NCBI GenBank assembly: GCA_029204225.1 | Contig: CM055114.1 | Span: forward strand, 15,632,877 to 15,696,876 | DNA length: 64,000 nt | Direction: 5' to 3' | Source of the DNA: Diphasiastrum complanatum | Taxonomy: Eukaryota; Streptophyta; Lycopodiopsida; Lycopodiales; Lycopodiaceae | Part shown: positions 44,241 to 56,705 of the stretch, piece after piece | Position numbering within the stretch: position 1 is the stretch's first letter | Layout: each line of letters opens with the position of its first letter | The notes under the pieces: generated by a model | The model's database searches: none | Told to the model about the DNA's origin: nothing | What the model saw: the letters and a program-made list of their open reading frames with translations, nothing else | Translations under genes and position numbers: made by a program

Positions 44241-45600
44241 AATGTCTATGAGAGAATTGATGATGAGGAGATGGAAGAGGAAAAGACAGGATGAATAAAG
44301 CAGAAATATTCCTTTGTCTAGAACATTCACGGGTTGGGCAAGGGTAGATTTTATAAATAATTTAAATTATGCCCTTCCAGCAAAAGTCTTAGGATGAGGG
44401 ACGACAATTGGAAAAGTACTTATGTAGGGTTTTTGACAAAGGTTTAGTTTTGCTTCAAAAAACTACTTTTCGGCACTTCTCCGCAAGTTTATAGAAGGAT
44501 TTTTCAATACCAACTATAACTCGCTTTAGCCTTGGCGGTCTTGGGAGGAGTCTATCAAAGACAAAGTCACTCACCAAAGAGGCTTGGGCTAAAATTGTTA
44601 TAATATTTTTTATAAAAAAAGGGCCTTTGACAGTCGTGGGAGGAGCTATCAAAGATAGGGTCACTTCCCAACGAGATACACTCTTAGATGGCCACCTTCC
44701 TTCTAACCATCTGTTAGAAAGACCAACACACAGAATGCAAAGCAGTCTCTTCTACTTTTAGCTGCATGCAAGTTTCATTCTCAAAGCTTTTTATGCAGAG
44801 TTGGGTTCCCTGAAGCAGCATGTACTATTGTCTGAGCTTTTCCTTGCTTCTATTCATTGTTGCTTCTGCCTCATTCACAAGGCAATCACAGGATTGTTCA
44901 ATGAATAAAGGTTCAGAAAGCTTTACCCATTTCTTGGCAACATGCATGGAAAAATACTGCCATGAAATCCACATTCATATCTATTTTCCAACCATTCTGC
45001 ATGCCTACTTCCATTCACAGTTTTTATTGCTTCAGTCACAAAGCAGACAAACTGAATGAAGAACTGTGAGCAATAATCTCTATGCATCGGTAAATCTTGG
45101 CAATGAAACATCACTCTATTGTCCAGTTTGCTCTTATTTCCATTTTCAACTAACAATCAATAAGTTCCAAAAATCAAGTTTGCATTACCTATTGAAAGAT
45201 AGTCAATAAAAGGTTTTTTTTTTTTTTTTTCTACTTATGCATGCCATGCAAACCCATGAATTTCCTATTCTAGATTATACATCAGGCATAAGCTTCCAAT
45301 TGGTTTGCAACAAACACTAACCACCCTTCCACACCAGGAAGAGGAATCCTTAGCTGCATGCAAATCACAAATTGAACCAAAAAAACCAGCAAACCACAAT
45401 AGACTGATTTCATTACATGCCAAACCATGTGAAGCAAAATCAATTCCATTCAACAATAAAAAAAACAGTTCTTAAATTGGTTCACCCAAACCGAAGGTGG
45501 AACACCTACTTGAATGACGAGCAATTTACCGAAAACCAACCGATTGTTGAGCCCATGATTCCACAGCACATCCATCACGCCTTACCGCTCCAACAACTCG
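44241..45600. other. No recognised gene; short internal repeat
   Basis: GGGAGGAG.CTATCAAAGA followed by a GTCACT word occurs at about 44543 and 44638. Other open frames (for example 44820-45059) show no conserved feature. The right part is probably the leader of the element whose LTR starts at 45620. Confidence 0.4.
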
Positions 45601-45604
45601 ATTG

Positions 45605-45619
45605 GCTGCTCTGATACCA
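45605..45619 (-). promoter_or_regulatory. Primer-binding site of a minus-strand LTR element
   Basis: GGCTGCTCTGATACC(A): on the minus strand TGGTATCAGAGCAGCC, complementary to initiator tRNA-Met. Confidence 0.7.
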
Positions 45620-46118
45620 ATAAAATGCCCCCAGGACTCCCAACCAAGATAGAGCTTCCTAGAACACCAAAGGGAGGATTGTAGTAGACGAAACCGTCCC
45701 AACCAAACCTAGACCCAATACCGATCTACCCCCCTAGCAATCCAGGAGATAGGAAATCCACAAGAAAAGCGCTTCACAGACTGACAACATAATGGCCACA
45801 GACTCTTCCATAATTCTCATAGACACTAGTGAGGGTATATATAGAGATATAGCCAACCCCACCTGCCCATGCACTAGATCCACATGGAAGCACTCTAACT
45901 GATCATGCCAATCCCCCCATGCATGTCTACTGCATGTAGGTACCCCTAACCCATAATAGTCAAGACCCTTGCATAAGCACAATGCATGTACATCCTATTC
46001 CATACTAGGATGCAACACACATGACCCCATGGTCCTACTTGACTACTATCTAGATTAGGCCTGGCCCCTATGTCCAAGATAGCCCCTAATGGTACAAACC
46101 TTCATTAGGGCCGTAACA
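45620..46118 (-). repeat. 5' LTR of a further minus-strand retrotransposon (family E)
   Basis: On the minus strand it starts TGTTACGGCCCTAATG at 46118 and ends at the primer-binding site. A TATA box (CTCTATATACCCTC, plus about 45833-45846) lies inside. The inner end reads ..GCATTTTAT rather than CA, so the exact boundary is uncertain or mutated. No second LTR and no coding region were tied to it. Confidence 0.55.
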
Positions 46119-48260
46119 GATCGTTTCACCAATTAACTTCATCCTGGAGTAATCAACTATTCAAGTTGATTGCTAATGATTCAGAATCTCAAATGTCTAG
46201 GTGCAGATCTCAATTATACTAGTATGACACCACATTTAGATCCTCATCCAAACCATTTATAAGTTAATCCATAAATCTCCAATCCAAAGATTTGTTAACT
46301 CTGCAAGTATCTGTCAAAACAATACTTGATCACATGTTTATGTTCACCGACTAGGTTAAGTGCACCAAATAACCCTAGTAACCAAGAATACATAGTAGAT
46401 TCATACAAGATTAATCGTGCACATATGTGAATCTCACTATGACCCAGTACATAAACACACATTTTTTATCTGGCAAATTCCTCCAGAACCCACATATGTT
46501 ACTCACGTATCTCACTGAGATCTTGTAACTCAGCTACAAAAGATTTTTTATTTCTCATGAGTAAATAACATATCCGAGAAATCTTTGAGACAAATAACAT
46601 TCAATCTCAACAGTTTTCCAATCCAACTTACCTCTATTACATAATTTCATCCACTCAATCAACCCCTCTCTGATCCTAGTACTCAAACTAAGATTAGGTT
46701 GATCCAGTACAGAACTCTCAAACTTAACTTTTGATCAAACTTACTTCTGTTCCAACCAAAATGGAACTATTAACATTTGACCATTTATCGTACTACTTAT
46801 AGACAATGATTCAACTTTCAAACCTGCTCTAGATCCAGATTGTCCCTACAATCCCTAGAGAATTCCTCTTATTCGAAAAGTTCCAATTAGGTATCTTACT
46901 CTGAATCTATCTGAAATTACTTTCAGATCAAATCTCATTTCTATACCACAGTTGGTTCTCTTCCGAAACTATGCAATCTACAGATTTCCAAATAGACACC
47001 ACTTCACCCTTCATTTTAAAGAAATTATAAATTTCAATAAAAGTTAATTGGAAAGATGATATATGAAAATATCTAAATCCAAGAAAGTCAATAATAAATG
47101 CATTCCAATAAAGGATTCACTCTATTACAAACATGACTTTTTCTTCAAATATTTTCAACCCGATTGATAGTACAATCATTCCATTGGAACCTATTTATGC
47201 AAAAAGAGATATTCTAGGTTTAAGAAATTGAAACATGTTAACCTTAGAATTTATCTGAATTCTAAGTCTATTTGCACAAGTAGTAATTTATATGACATAA
47301 CAGTCTTTCAGAAGAATAACTTCATGCTGGAAAGAATCATATAAACCAGTCTGATGTCTTATATTTGAGAAATTACTAAGAAGTAAAGGATTAGTTAAGA
47401 AAGCGAGAAATAGATTTGAGGGTCTCTGATTTTGTAAATAATGAGATACGACATTGGGATCTAGATTAAACCTCAAAATTTTCCAGAATATCCTACATTT
47501 GATCAAACGGTTTATTTTTCCCATATCGCGACTAGGTACTAAAACACACCATTGATCATCAGATCTTTACAGTCCTAGAATTCTCTTTCCAAAATTATTG
47601 ATGTCCCATACCATCAACTTTTCCTTCCAGAAAATCCTTAACCGCCTTATCTGATATTCTAGAGATCCACTGATCTTCTAGATGTCCTATAATCACCATA
47701 GGATATTATCTCTTGTTCCCAAATACTGGAGAATCCATTTATTTGGATGGTTGACATGCCTATTAGATGGATACCACAAATCCACACCTGTTTTTATGAT
47801 TTAGACAGAAGAATTAACATGGTTCAACACTACATTCTGATCCTTACATGTTATTGATAATCTTCAAATCCCCTTGGATCCAAGAGCATCAACTCTAGGG
47901 ACAAGCTTCTATCAACTAACATATCCAATGTAATCCATATATCAGATTCTACTTCTAACATCACAATTGACATCCAAAACTGCGGATAACTCCATGGTCA
48001 CAAAGATATTAGTTATGAATTCAACTAAATGAATCCTATCCAGGAAATTAATATCCGATATTAAGCAATTATTTACTGGCTGTCAATGCTTTTGAGCAAA
48101 TGTCTCATGTCATGTTTAAGCCAACAAGTTTAAACTAGTTATTTCACTACGAATTTTGTCAATGATGTGGTTTTTGAGAATTAGATTGTTTTGTGATTTT
48201 GGCTACATTGCAACACCCAATCTTGCAAAAATTCTAGAGAATTTTCTAATGATAAGGAAA
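46119..48260. other. AT-rich DNA, nothing recognised
   Basis: No frame longer than about 80 codons and no domain. Possibly very old transposon sequence. Confidence 0.5.
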
Positions 48261-48269
48261 AAGGTAAGA

Positions 48270-49335
48270 CTCATTGTTTTGAGTCAAGGGTAATTATTGA
48301 GAAACCAATTTCCATGAACTATTTTTTGTTTGTTGAGGCCCTCTTATAGGCCTATTGGTTTTTAAATTTGTATGGAGTTAATAGTCAAAGTATCTATTCT
48401 CAACAAAAAAGTTTTTTTTCCATGCAAACCTACATTGTTAGTTTACCTACCTTATGCCAATGGCATTCACATTCAAAGACCAACAAAGCATCATTTGAGC
48501 TACCAATTTATTCTTATGGAATCCCATTCTATTTTTCTATGCAACACCCAATAATACTAACAATATAAAGTCTTCACTCATAGAACTCTTCTTGAGGCCC
48601 TTATCTTCAGTGCATCTACAAAGGAAGCGTTGACAAATATGCAATAAATGTCTTAACTTCTAAAATTTATTTCTCATTTTTTCTTGGCTCTAAAATTTGG
48701 AATATTGATCTTATCAAATTGTTTGAGCAAAGTTTTGATGTTAGTTTAAGCGAGCAGTACGTCACTTCAATATTCACTTCATGATGTGGTTTCAAAAACC
48801 GAGACTACTTGGTAGTTCTAAGATCTTGCTCCTTTGGAACATTTGGACTCGTATCAATTATAAAGATCTTTCTAATGATATTGATAAAGTTAGGACTCAG
48901 TGCTTGGTAAAATCGACAAAGTATAGGAATGGAGCCAACATGTTTTCTAAAAAATCGATATCATAAAATATTTGACCGTTTTTTATACAAGCATATAAAC
49001 TCTTTATGCAATAGTCTTCAAAAAATTGAGAAGCTAAAAAATTGCAAGTTTTTTTAGTATAACTCAAAAGAAGTTTTTCGAGCACGGGTAGGACTCAGTG
49101 TTTTTGAGCCAAGAGTGATTATTAAGAAAGCAAGTTTCTTTCCATTCTTTCTTATTTGGTGAGGTCCGCTTATAGGAGTGTTGGTTGTACCCTGGTATGA
49201 ATATAATAGTCAAAGTGCCTCTTTCTAGAACAAAATCTTCATGCAAACCATATGTTGGTTTACCCACTTTATGCCAATGGTGTTTACATTCATAGACATA
49301 GCATCATTTGAGCTACCAATTCATTCTTGTTTATA
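48270..49335. repeat. Degenerate direct duplication, about 810 bp apart
   Basis: 48270-48520 and 49085-49335 share, in order, GTTTTGAGTCAAG/GTTTTTGAGCCAAG, TTATTGAG/TTATTAAG, CTTATAGG, ATAGTCAAAGT, CATGCAAACC, TTATGCCAATGG, and GCATCATTTGAGCTACCAATT. Parts of 48180-48260 also recur at 48780-48900. No coding potential. It looks like an old repeat with two diverged units. Confidence 0.65.
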
Positions 49336-49639
49336 ACATAGTATTGTTAGTTACTAAAGATCTAATTTTAGTCATGGGTATCTCCATTTCAACCTTTCCA
49401 CAATACAACCAATTCTCCTAAAATGGACTCATGTGGCTTACTTTTGTAGCCTTTCTTCACTTTATTCCACTCTAGCCATGAATTCTTGTCTTACTTCGAA
49501 CTCGCTGTGGCTTTACTTTATTTGTACTGCTCTCTCCTTGTCTTCGACTCTTGGCCTTTATTGTCCTCACAACACCACCCCGCTTCCCACGGGCCTAATT
49601 CCAAGCTCATTAGCCCCTAGGCAAATATCCACCACCACA

Positions 49640-50000
49640 TTTCTCGGTTCACACTGTCACTTAACGGTCTTTACTAGCTTCACACATACATCGAGATATT
49701 ATTACTCCTGAACTTCCTCGCTGGCTCTGTTCACACTGTCCACAGTGAGATTGTGAACGTCACATCGAGATGTTATTGGTGTTTTTCTGGACGGGAGCCG
49801 CGTTCACACTGTCCAAATTAAGATGTCCCGTCGTTTGAAAGGTCTGTGTTCACACCGCATGGGACGATAAGTCAGTGCTCCGGTCGCTTTCTGGCGGGGG
49901 GCAGGGCCCCGCCTCCCCCAGGCCTCTGTAAGTCGCTTTGCTGCTAATTAGAACCGCGTTCACACTGGCCATGTCCAGATCCTAGTGGTCTCGGGTCGCT
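49640..50000. repeat. Degenerate repeats of GTTCACACTG upstream of the CCCH gene
   Basis: GTTCACAC(T/C)G occurs at 49647, 49729, 49802, 49848 and 49958, with accompanying ACATCGAGAT.TTATT (twice) and TCGCTTTC.GG.GGGG (twice). It is GC-richer than the neighbouring DNA and lies 0.8-1.2 kb upstream of the start codon. Confidence 0.65.
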
Positions 50001-50228
50001 TTCCGGTGGGGCCCTTATTCGTCCTCTGTCCCCTTTCTTAATGCCGCACCTGTGATCACAGCCCGGCACCGTCAGATGATTCAGACAGCGACCAAACCAG
50101 GTCACGTTGCCTCACAGCAACCATCAATTCATCCGCGAATCACACCACGACACCTGGCAAGCATCCGACTAGGCGTACTCAAATCTACACGCGTCCTCTC
50201 CACCGCCCTTTTGCGCTCGATAGCAAGA

Positions 50229-50330
50229 GATGACGTGCATCACGTCACGGATGGATATCAGGCCCCCATTCAGATTGTGCCACGTCTAGCGATAATAAGA
50301 GACCAAGTTTCAGTATGACACGTGGCTATG
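50229..50330 (+). promoter_or_regulatory. Cluster of ACGT (G-box/ABRE-type) elements
   Basis: TGACGTG-CAT-CACGTCA at 50231-50247 is a perfect palindrome with two ACGT cores. CCACGTC lies at about 50279 and ACACGTGGC, a strong G-box/ABRE, at 50318-50326. These are binding sites for plant bZIP and bHLH factors. Their position 480-570 bp upstream of the ATG suits a promoter. Regulation by abscisic acid or light is an inference from the motifs only. Confidence 0.5.
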
Positions 50331-50445
50331 ATCTAGGTGGTTGAGCGGAGTAAGGTACGTGCTATTAGGACCTCTTCTGCCTGCCTTCATTTTGTGGCCA
50401 GTCCTTTTTCCCTAAGGGTTATCCCTTAGAATCCTCCCTCCCTGG

Positions 50446-50800
50446 TTGCTGCCACAGACAGCCCTCCTCTTTTCTCGATCGCGCATTTCTGCCTTCGCTT
50501 TTCCATATCTCCTGCGCGAGGATCTCCTCCCCTTTCCTTCCTTCCCAGCCTCAATCCATTCCTTCACCAATTGCCTCACAGATCTCGCACAATTCCCTAA
50601 TGTACAGTCCTCGCACAGCCTCCCCCTCGATCATCGCTGTCAGTTGAGGCTCTGGAGATGGTGAAATGAGGTGATTTGATCCAGCGTAGGCGGGTTTGGA
50701 TCGATACTTGCTGTGGGCGCGTGAATTGGAAGGCATTGTCTTCAGATCGGAGCAGTAGTACAGTTTCTGAGGAGGAATTGGAAGGCGGGGGGCATGTTTG
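50446..50800 (+). promoter_or_regulatory. Probable 5' leader of the CCCH gene, with short uORFs
   Basis: The transcription start is not defined; CT-rich sequence around 50400-50580 suits a plant start region. If transcribed from there, upstream ATGs open short frames at 50600-50647, 50658-50669 and 50794-50835. The last starts 7 bases before the main ATG in another frame and overlaps it, so ribosomes using it would bypass the main start. Confidence 0.45.
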
Positions 50801-53800
50801 ATGGAATATTATGCGCAAGCGCAAAGAGGCAGTGATCTCAGTGCAGGACTGTTGCTGTCTTCTGTAGCTCACGAAGATTGGCCGATTCAGCATGCAGTGG
50901 GCTCTGCTGCCATCCCGGGGGCAGACACAGGCCTTCAAGGTCAGTTGTTTTCCTCAATCTACCCCTTACACCTTGCTTATTCTATCTTCTATCCAGTCTT
51001 TACAGCCATCTAGTTTTTCAAAGTTAATGAGTAAATTTTGTAGAGCAAATGTTTTGCTGGAAGCCTTCTGCTCCAATGAAGACATCCTATAATGAAATTT
51101 CATCTTTAGATGTAAGATCCGAGTAGATTTACCTGCTTGCATGTGCTTCGTCATAATGCATCGAGTTCGAGGAAGATGGGACCTTCACCATCAAGTAAAC
51201 TTACTGCTGATGTTTCGAGCTGAGATTGTCATTTCAAAGCAAGATCACTCAACCAATGTAGCACAGCTAGATGCGATGGCTTTTCATTGCTTAAGGTTCA
51301 TTCCTCGGTTCATTGTTGTGACATGTGTTTTCAAATACCAGAAGCTCTTTGACGCTTCTTGTTTGCTGACACTGTAGCTAGATCAGCGTTTTCTGGCCTA
51401 TTTGGAAGAAAAATGATAATTTTGGAGCTTAAATTTGAAGAAAGCAGGACTGTTAATCCATGATAACAAATCCTCAGATAGACCATCTGGATCAGCAATG
51501 ATGTGCCGTAAATACAACTGATTAAATTGATGCAGTACTTTTGCGGAGAAATTTGAGAATTTCGGGATTGGTGCTAGGTTTAAGCTTTGATTAATGGATG
51601 TATGTGTGGCAGAAGGAATGTGGCAGCTGAATCTGCAGAATACAGAGGGGATGGAGCCATCTCCAGGTCCTTATCCAGAGCGTCCCGGTGAGCCTGACTG
51701 TGTTTATTATATGCGCACTGGGCTTTGCGGTTATGGCATGAGCTGCCGTTTCAATCATCCACTCAACCGCAAGCTGGTGTGATCTTTGCTTCCATCCTTT
51801 TCAGCCATGTCTTTTTATCAGAGCTAAGAGCTAACTGGATCCTGACTCTGTGCTGTTACACTCTGGTAGTATGGCTACAAAGAGAGACAAAAAGCGGGAA
51901 ACTTTATACTTTTGGACTGCTGCTTTTGGTGTTCTATTTTAACTTTTTGTTTCTAACTTAGGCTGCAGCAATTGCTCGGGGCAGAGGAGAATATCCAGAA
52001 AGAGTTGGGCAGCCTGAATGTCAGGTGATCATATTAGCAGAAGTCTACCCTTTCATTCTTACTTGCATAGCTTGTCGCTAACTCTTACATCATATGGAAA
52101 TGTTCTTAAAACATTGACAACTGAGTTACGATGATAAATGAATCTGAAGTAGGGTTGAAAGGCGAAGTTGAAGGTTTCTCTGGGCAGCTTCTATTTTCCC
52201 TCAAATTCAGATCACAAATTGCTGAACCCAAGAGTTTACTGAATGAGTTACCGTTGCATTTTTTTCATATCACTTGAGTAGATTAATGTGCTTTCCTGGA
52301 TGTATGTCTTTCGAATGGCCTTCTGAATCTAGGGATACCCGTGATTCTCAGTGGAACTTGTGAATAATTTAGTTTTCTAAGCATTCTCTGTGGTATCCGT
52401 TCTTTTGGCTGATGAGTTTAACAACCTAACAATGTTTGAAGTAAAGTGTGAAGTAGTGCTGATTTCTCCTATTCGAAGCTGAGAAATAACGTTTTCTCTT
52501 CAAACATTATAATAACTTCTGGATGAAAGTTGTTTTTCAATAAGAAACCAATTCGATGCTGCTTAACACTATGTATTCGAATGTTGTTGGAAGGATATGG
52601 ATTCAGATCTTTCAGAAGCTATCAGATAACACCTGTGAACAGAATAATTCAATCAATGAAAGACAAAAAGTAGCATGGTGCAAAAGCAGATTTGTGAAAA
52701 GCTTGAAGAAAACACTTGTTCAATAGAATTTACCTTTGAAGATTCTGCTTTTGGCATTAAGAAAGTTACGATTTGATTCAGGAATTTTTCAAATGTTTTA
52801 CTGATTTTCTCATCATGTGAGCGTGGGTGCTAAATATCTGTCCATCAGATTAACAATTTCTCTTTATAAACTGACTCTCGCATTCCACAAGAATGCATTT
52901 AGAAAATTCAATATCTCAGAGCGGAATTGAAACGGGCAAAAATCAGGTGATGAAAATCGCTGGATGAGTAAAAGAAATAATTGCGAAGGAGAAGGCAAGC
53001 TGTTCGGTGGACAACTAGTCACATATAAAATTGCTCACTTTTCTGTTGAGAAAAGATTTTTAAATTTTTTTGAAGGGCATGTTTTTTGAAATCTGTCTTT
53101 GCCATCGCTTTCTAGACTTTAAATTACAAGTCAAAGATGCGATTTCAAAGATAGCTCCACATGATAGAGATTGATCTCTTAAAGATTCTATTGGTCTCCA
53201 TTATTGTCTGAGGTGTATTTGCCACAGTTGCATCTTTTTACTGAAATTTTGAATCAATTTTGCATTTGGCAGTATTACCTAAAGACAGGTACTTGCAAGT
53301 TTGGTGCAACCTGCAAATATCATCATCCTCGTGATAAAGGTGGACAATCAGGACGAGCACAGTTTAACATCCTTGGCCTTCCTTTCAGATCGGTTGGTAC
53401 ATTCAGCCTAATCTCTTGCTGATGATAGGTCTCTGAAAATATCAGATGTTATGGCACACTTGTTTAGAGAGAAGGGAGAACTTAATGTCTATTAGGTAGT
53501 AAGCATGTTTATATGCACGTGAGAGAGCAATGGTAGTAAAAGTGTTCCATTCCATGAAAACTGGAACGAGAAAAGTAGGGAACATGTAGATTAGAACCAA
53601 TGCCTATGTTGGTGAGGGCAGCGAGATATGTGCCATCATATTTGAGAGTGCTATGCTAAATCAGTTATTTTGGAGGGCAATATAAAGTAATACGAGTCAA
53701 TGGGAAAGACAGGCCTTGATCACTTAAGCTTTATTAAGCAATGCTCCTTAAATCTTTCCTGTAATTTGGCATGGTCAGATCCACTGGATGGTCCATTCTA

Positions 53801-54887
53801 GCAAAGTTATCTGAGAAAAAAATGCTTGGTTAATCCATGTTAAATTCTAAAGAGGATATGCGCATCTGTTATATGTATATGTATTTCCTAACATTTCTCT
53901 TTTAACAACTCCATTCATTTGTTGGACGCTTGATTTTAGCTCAGTGATGAATGCTACATTGCTTGTAGAATAAATACGTTGGAATTTTTCCATTGAAAAA
54001 ATGTTTTTAACTTTCTTAAGTAGTTAAGTTCAATCCAAATGAAAGTGTCAATTTGCCACTTGTTTGGATCCCAGATTCAAGATGCTAGTCTCTGTATGAA
54101 GATTCATCCAGCTGCACCACTGGTTGTGTTTTGAAACTTTTTACTTGTGCACTGACGATTGGCTTAGGCTTACCAAGGGAGCAAGTTTTTGCTACAAGAA
54201 AAATAGCTTGATTTTGGCGGAATACCATGTATTACTGTATTCCTATCAGTACCATGTACTGGAGTTTTGACTGACTATGCTGTTTGCATATTATCAACTT
54301 GTTGATTTGTTAGGGTGAAAAAGAATGTGCATACTACATGCGGACTGGCTCCTGCAAATATGGTGTTACATGCAAGTTTCATCATCCCCAACCTACAACT
54401 ACTTATATGTCAGTACCAAGTCCATCTCTGTATGCACCAGCAGGATCTCCATCGGCACCTGTAGCACAACACTATCCAGCAGGAATATCATCCTGGCCAA
54501 TAACAAGAGGGCATTACTTGCCCAGTCCTCGGTTGCAAGGGCCTACCAGCTATGCGCCTCTTATAATTCCTCCTCAAGGGATCGTGTCCATTGCAGGATG
54601 GAGTACTTATCAAGTATGTCAACCTTATCAACTGGCTTTTCATTCTGTTTTTCTGCTGACGAATCTTAGAGTCTGTTATGAATTGTTCATATAGAACCAG
54701 TAACAGACATATCGGTGACATGTTTTACATGTTAGGAACAGATTGCTAACTGCTTACAAATATGATTAGCCTTTATTTTAAATATTAGTATTTTTTTCTT
54801 TGGTTGAAAAACCTGTTTGATAAGGTGCTTCATTGTTGTCAACCCTGCTATATAGTAACTGTAGAAGAATTCAACTAAGATTTGACC

Positions 54888-54949
<62 letters not shown>

Positions 54950-56261
54950 CAAAGATCTGCCATGTCTGGGAGAGTTAACACAAAAAATATGATGCTTGAA
55001 GATACTCAACGAACCAGTTTTGTGCAGTGAAGCATGCTATTCTATATCTACTGCAGATAATAGTAAAACTCTTAGACATTGGCTTTCATGTTTTATCACA
55101 TCCAAGAATATGGTGAGACTGAATCAGGACAAACTGTAGAAGCTACCTGACATTTAATACTTCACGTAATGACAGGGACCAGTAGCTCCAGTGACTCCAG
55201 ATGGGCAACAACCGACAATAGGACCTGGCTACATTTATGGGGGAGCTCACCAAGCAGAACCACTTAGTGCAGGAGTACAGGGAACTTTTGGCTCGTACTC
55301 ACCAGTATCAGGTGCTATTGGAGTTTCATCACTGCAGTCTCCGTCAACAGTTCAGCAGAAAGAATCAATATATCCAGAGAGACCAGGACAACCAGAATGT
55401 CAATATTACATGAAAACAGGAGACTGCAAGTTTGGAGCAACTTGCAGGTACCATCATCCAAAAGATCGGACAACTCCTTCAGCCACCTGTGGATTGAGCC
55501 AAATGGGTCTTCCCCTACGTCCAGTAAGAAGCACAATTTCTTACCAGCATCTTGTAGTGTGAAATGCTAGAAACATCAATTCAGCAAAATAATACCTTCC
55601 CCACCATGACTACTAATACATGATCCATGCAAAAGGGGCATAGAAACATTGCAGCCTAACATGTCATTGCAATGTTCTGTATTTCATGAATGAGCATTTA
55701 GTTTACACATCAAATAATTTTGAAGCCTGCAGTTCAAACCTTTATTTGATGCTACTTATTGTCTCTTTTACTGCCATGACCATGTTTTTCAGTAATAAGT
55801 TTTTAATGCAGGGAGCTCCAGCATGCAACTATTATATACGTTATGGTATCTGTAAATTTGGACCGACTTGCAAGTTTGATCACCCTTTGGCTGTTCTTAG
55901 TTCCAGCCCATCAGCTTCTTCACTTACAGAAATGGCAAATGTGGCATACCCTGCTACTACTTCTACAAATGCATGTATCCACTCTTCATCAGCCTCGGCT
56001 GAAATTTCACTTGAAATCCTACATCCTATCCCAGCTTCATCAAAAGATTCAGCTTCTGTTTCTGGTGAATCAGTAGCTCACGATCAGCTTGCTTTTAAAA
56101 AAGGTTTTGAGAAGGTAGATGGAAGTGTCAGCCCATCAAGAGAAATAGGGGCCAGCTCCTTACAAATAGGACAAAGCTTGCCTGTCCATGTCTCAACATC
56201 AGGAATGACAATCCCATCGCTTAAAAGTGAGAGCCAGGTTGAGAATGTGGGAGTATGCTGA
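50801..56261 (+). CDS. CCCH zinc-finger protein, ZFN-like / AtC3H32 type, 7 coding exons
   Basis: Join 50801-50939, 51613-51776, 51962-52024, 53273-53392, 54314-54613, 55176-55523, 55812-56261: 1584 nt, 527 residues. Every intron is GT-AG and every joint keeps frame. All five C-x8-C-x5-C-x3-H fingers are complete: C76-C85-C91-H95, C121-C130-C136-H140, C167-C176-C182-H186, C337-C346-C352-H356, C383-C392-C398-H402. Each follows a (YPER)PG/GE-type lead-in. The arrangement of three fingers, a Pro/Gly/Ser-rich linker and two fingers is that of plant ZFN1 and AtC3H32-type proteins, which bind RNA or DNA and are usually nuclear. The joint [14 protein letters not shown] matches the family's ADTGLEESMWRL, which supports exon 1 and the ATG at 50801 over the ATG at 51594. 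The Ser-rich C-terminus (about 420-527) is poorly conserved in the family. The second finger is split by the 1.2-kb intron 3. Looks functional; precise target unknown. Confidence 0.9.
54888..54946. repeat. (GT)n-(AG)n compound microsatellite in intron 5
   Basis: About 12 GT units, then TA, then about 17 AG units. It lies within the 562-bp intron 5 of the CCCH gene, 274 bp from the donor and 230 bp from the acceptor. Confidence 0.95.
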
Positions 56262-56705
56262 AATGCATATTATTTGTACCTTCTACTCAAGTTATATATA
56301 CACCCCACCCAAAATTGGCTCAGTTTTCTTGGAAAGTGTTTGGAATAAAGGCTCAAACCTGCACCATGAGCATCTGTGGATTCTGCTGGAGAATCTCCTC
56401 TAGAAGCATCATGCTTGTTCTGTGTTTATGAGAGTGACAATCTTGTTTTTCCTGAGAGCATCCTTTTCCTTTGATGCCTCAACTTCTATCCTGTGGTCAC
56501 AGACTAAAAACCATTCAATCTGTAATGCTTACAGACACCTTATTTTTTATTCCTTTTTAGTTCTTTTGTGAAGTTGCTTAGCATTTTGAAAACCCCGGCT
56601 AGATGGATCTGCAAAGAGGAGTGCAGTCCAACATCCCTCTGTTGAGCATGCATTGTTAGTAGGTTTTAGGCATGTAGCCTCAAAATTTTACAATAAATGA
56701 TATCT
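56262..56705 (+). other. Probable 3' untranslated region of the CCCH gene
   Basis: AATAAAG occurs at about 56344 and AATAAATGA at about 56692; either could direct polyadenylation. T-rich stretches lie between them. The transcript end is not defined by sequence alone. Confidence 0.4.

Noticed and set aside
44820-45059. 79-codon frame with a hydrophobic start resembling a signal peptide
   Set aside because: No conserved part downstream, no splice or promoter context, and it lies in a retroelement leader region; likely chance.
50597-50938. 113-codon minus-strand frame opposite the gene start
   Set aside because: Lies over the leader and first exon of the CCCH gene in the GC-richer stretch where chance frames are long; no recognisable domain.
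51594-51782. Alternative start of the CCCH protein at ATG 51594
   Set aside because: The 16-19 bases before the AAGGAATG are better read as the end of intron 1 (..GTGGCAG). The spliced version from exon 1 restores the family motif and the frame.
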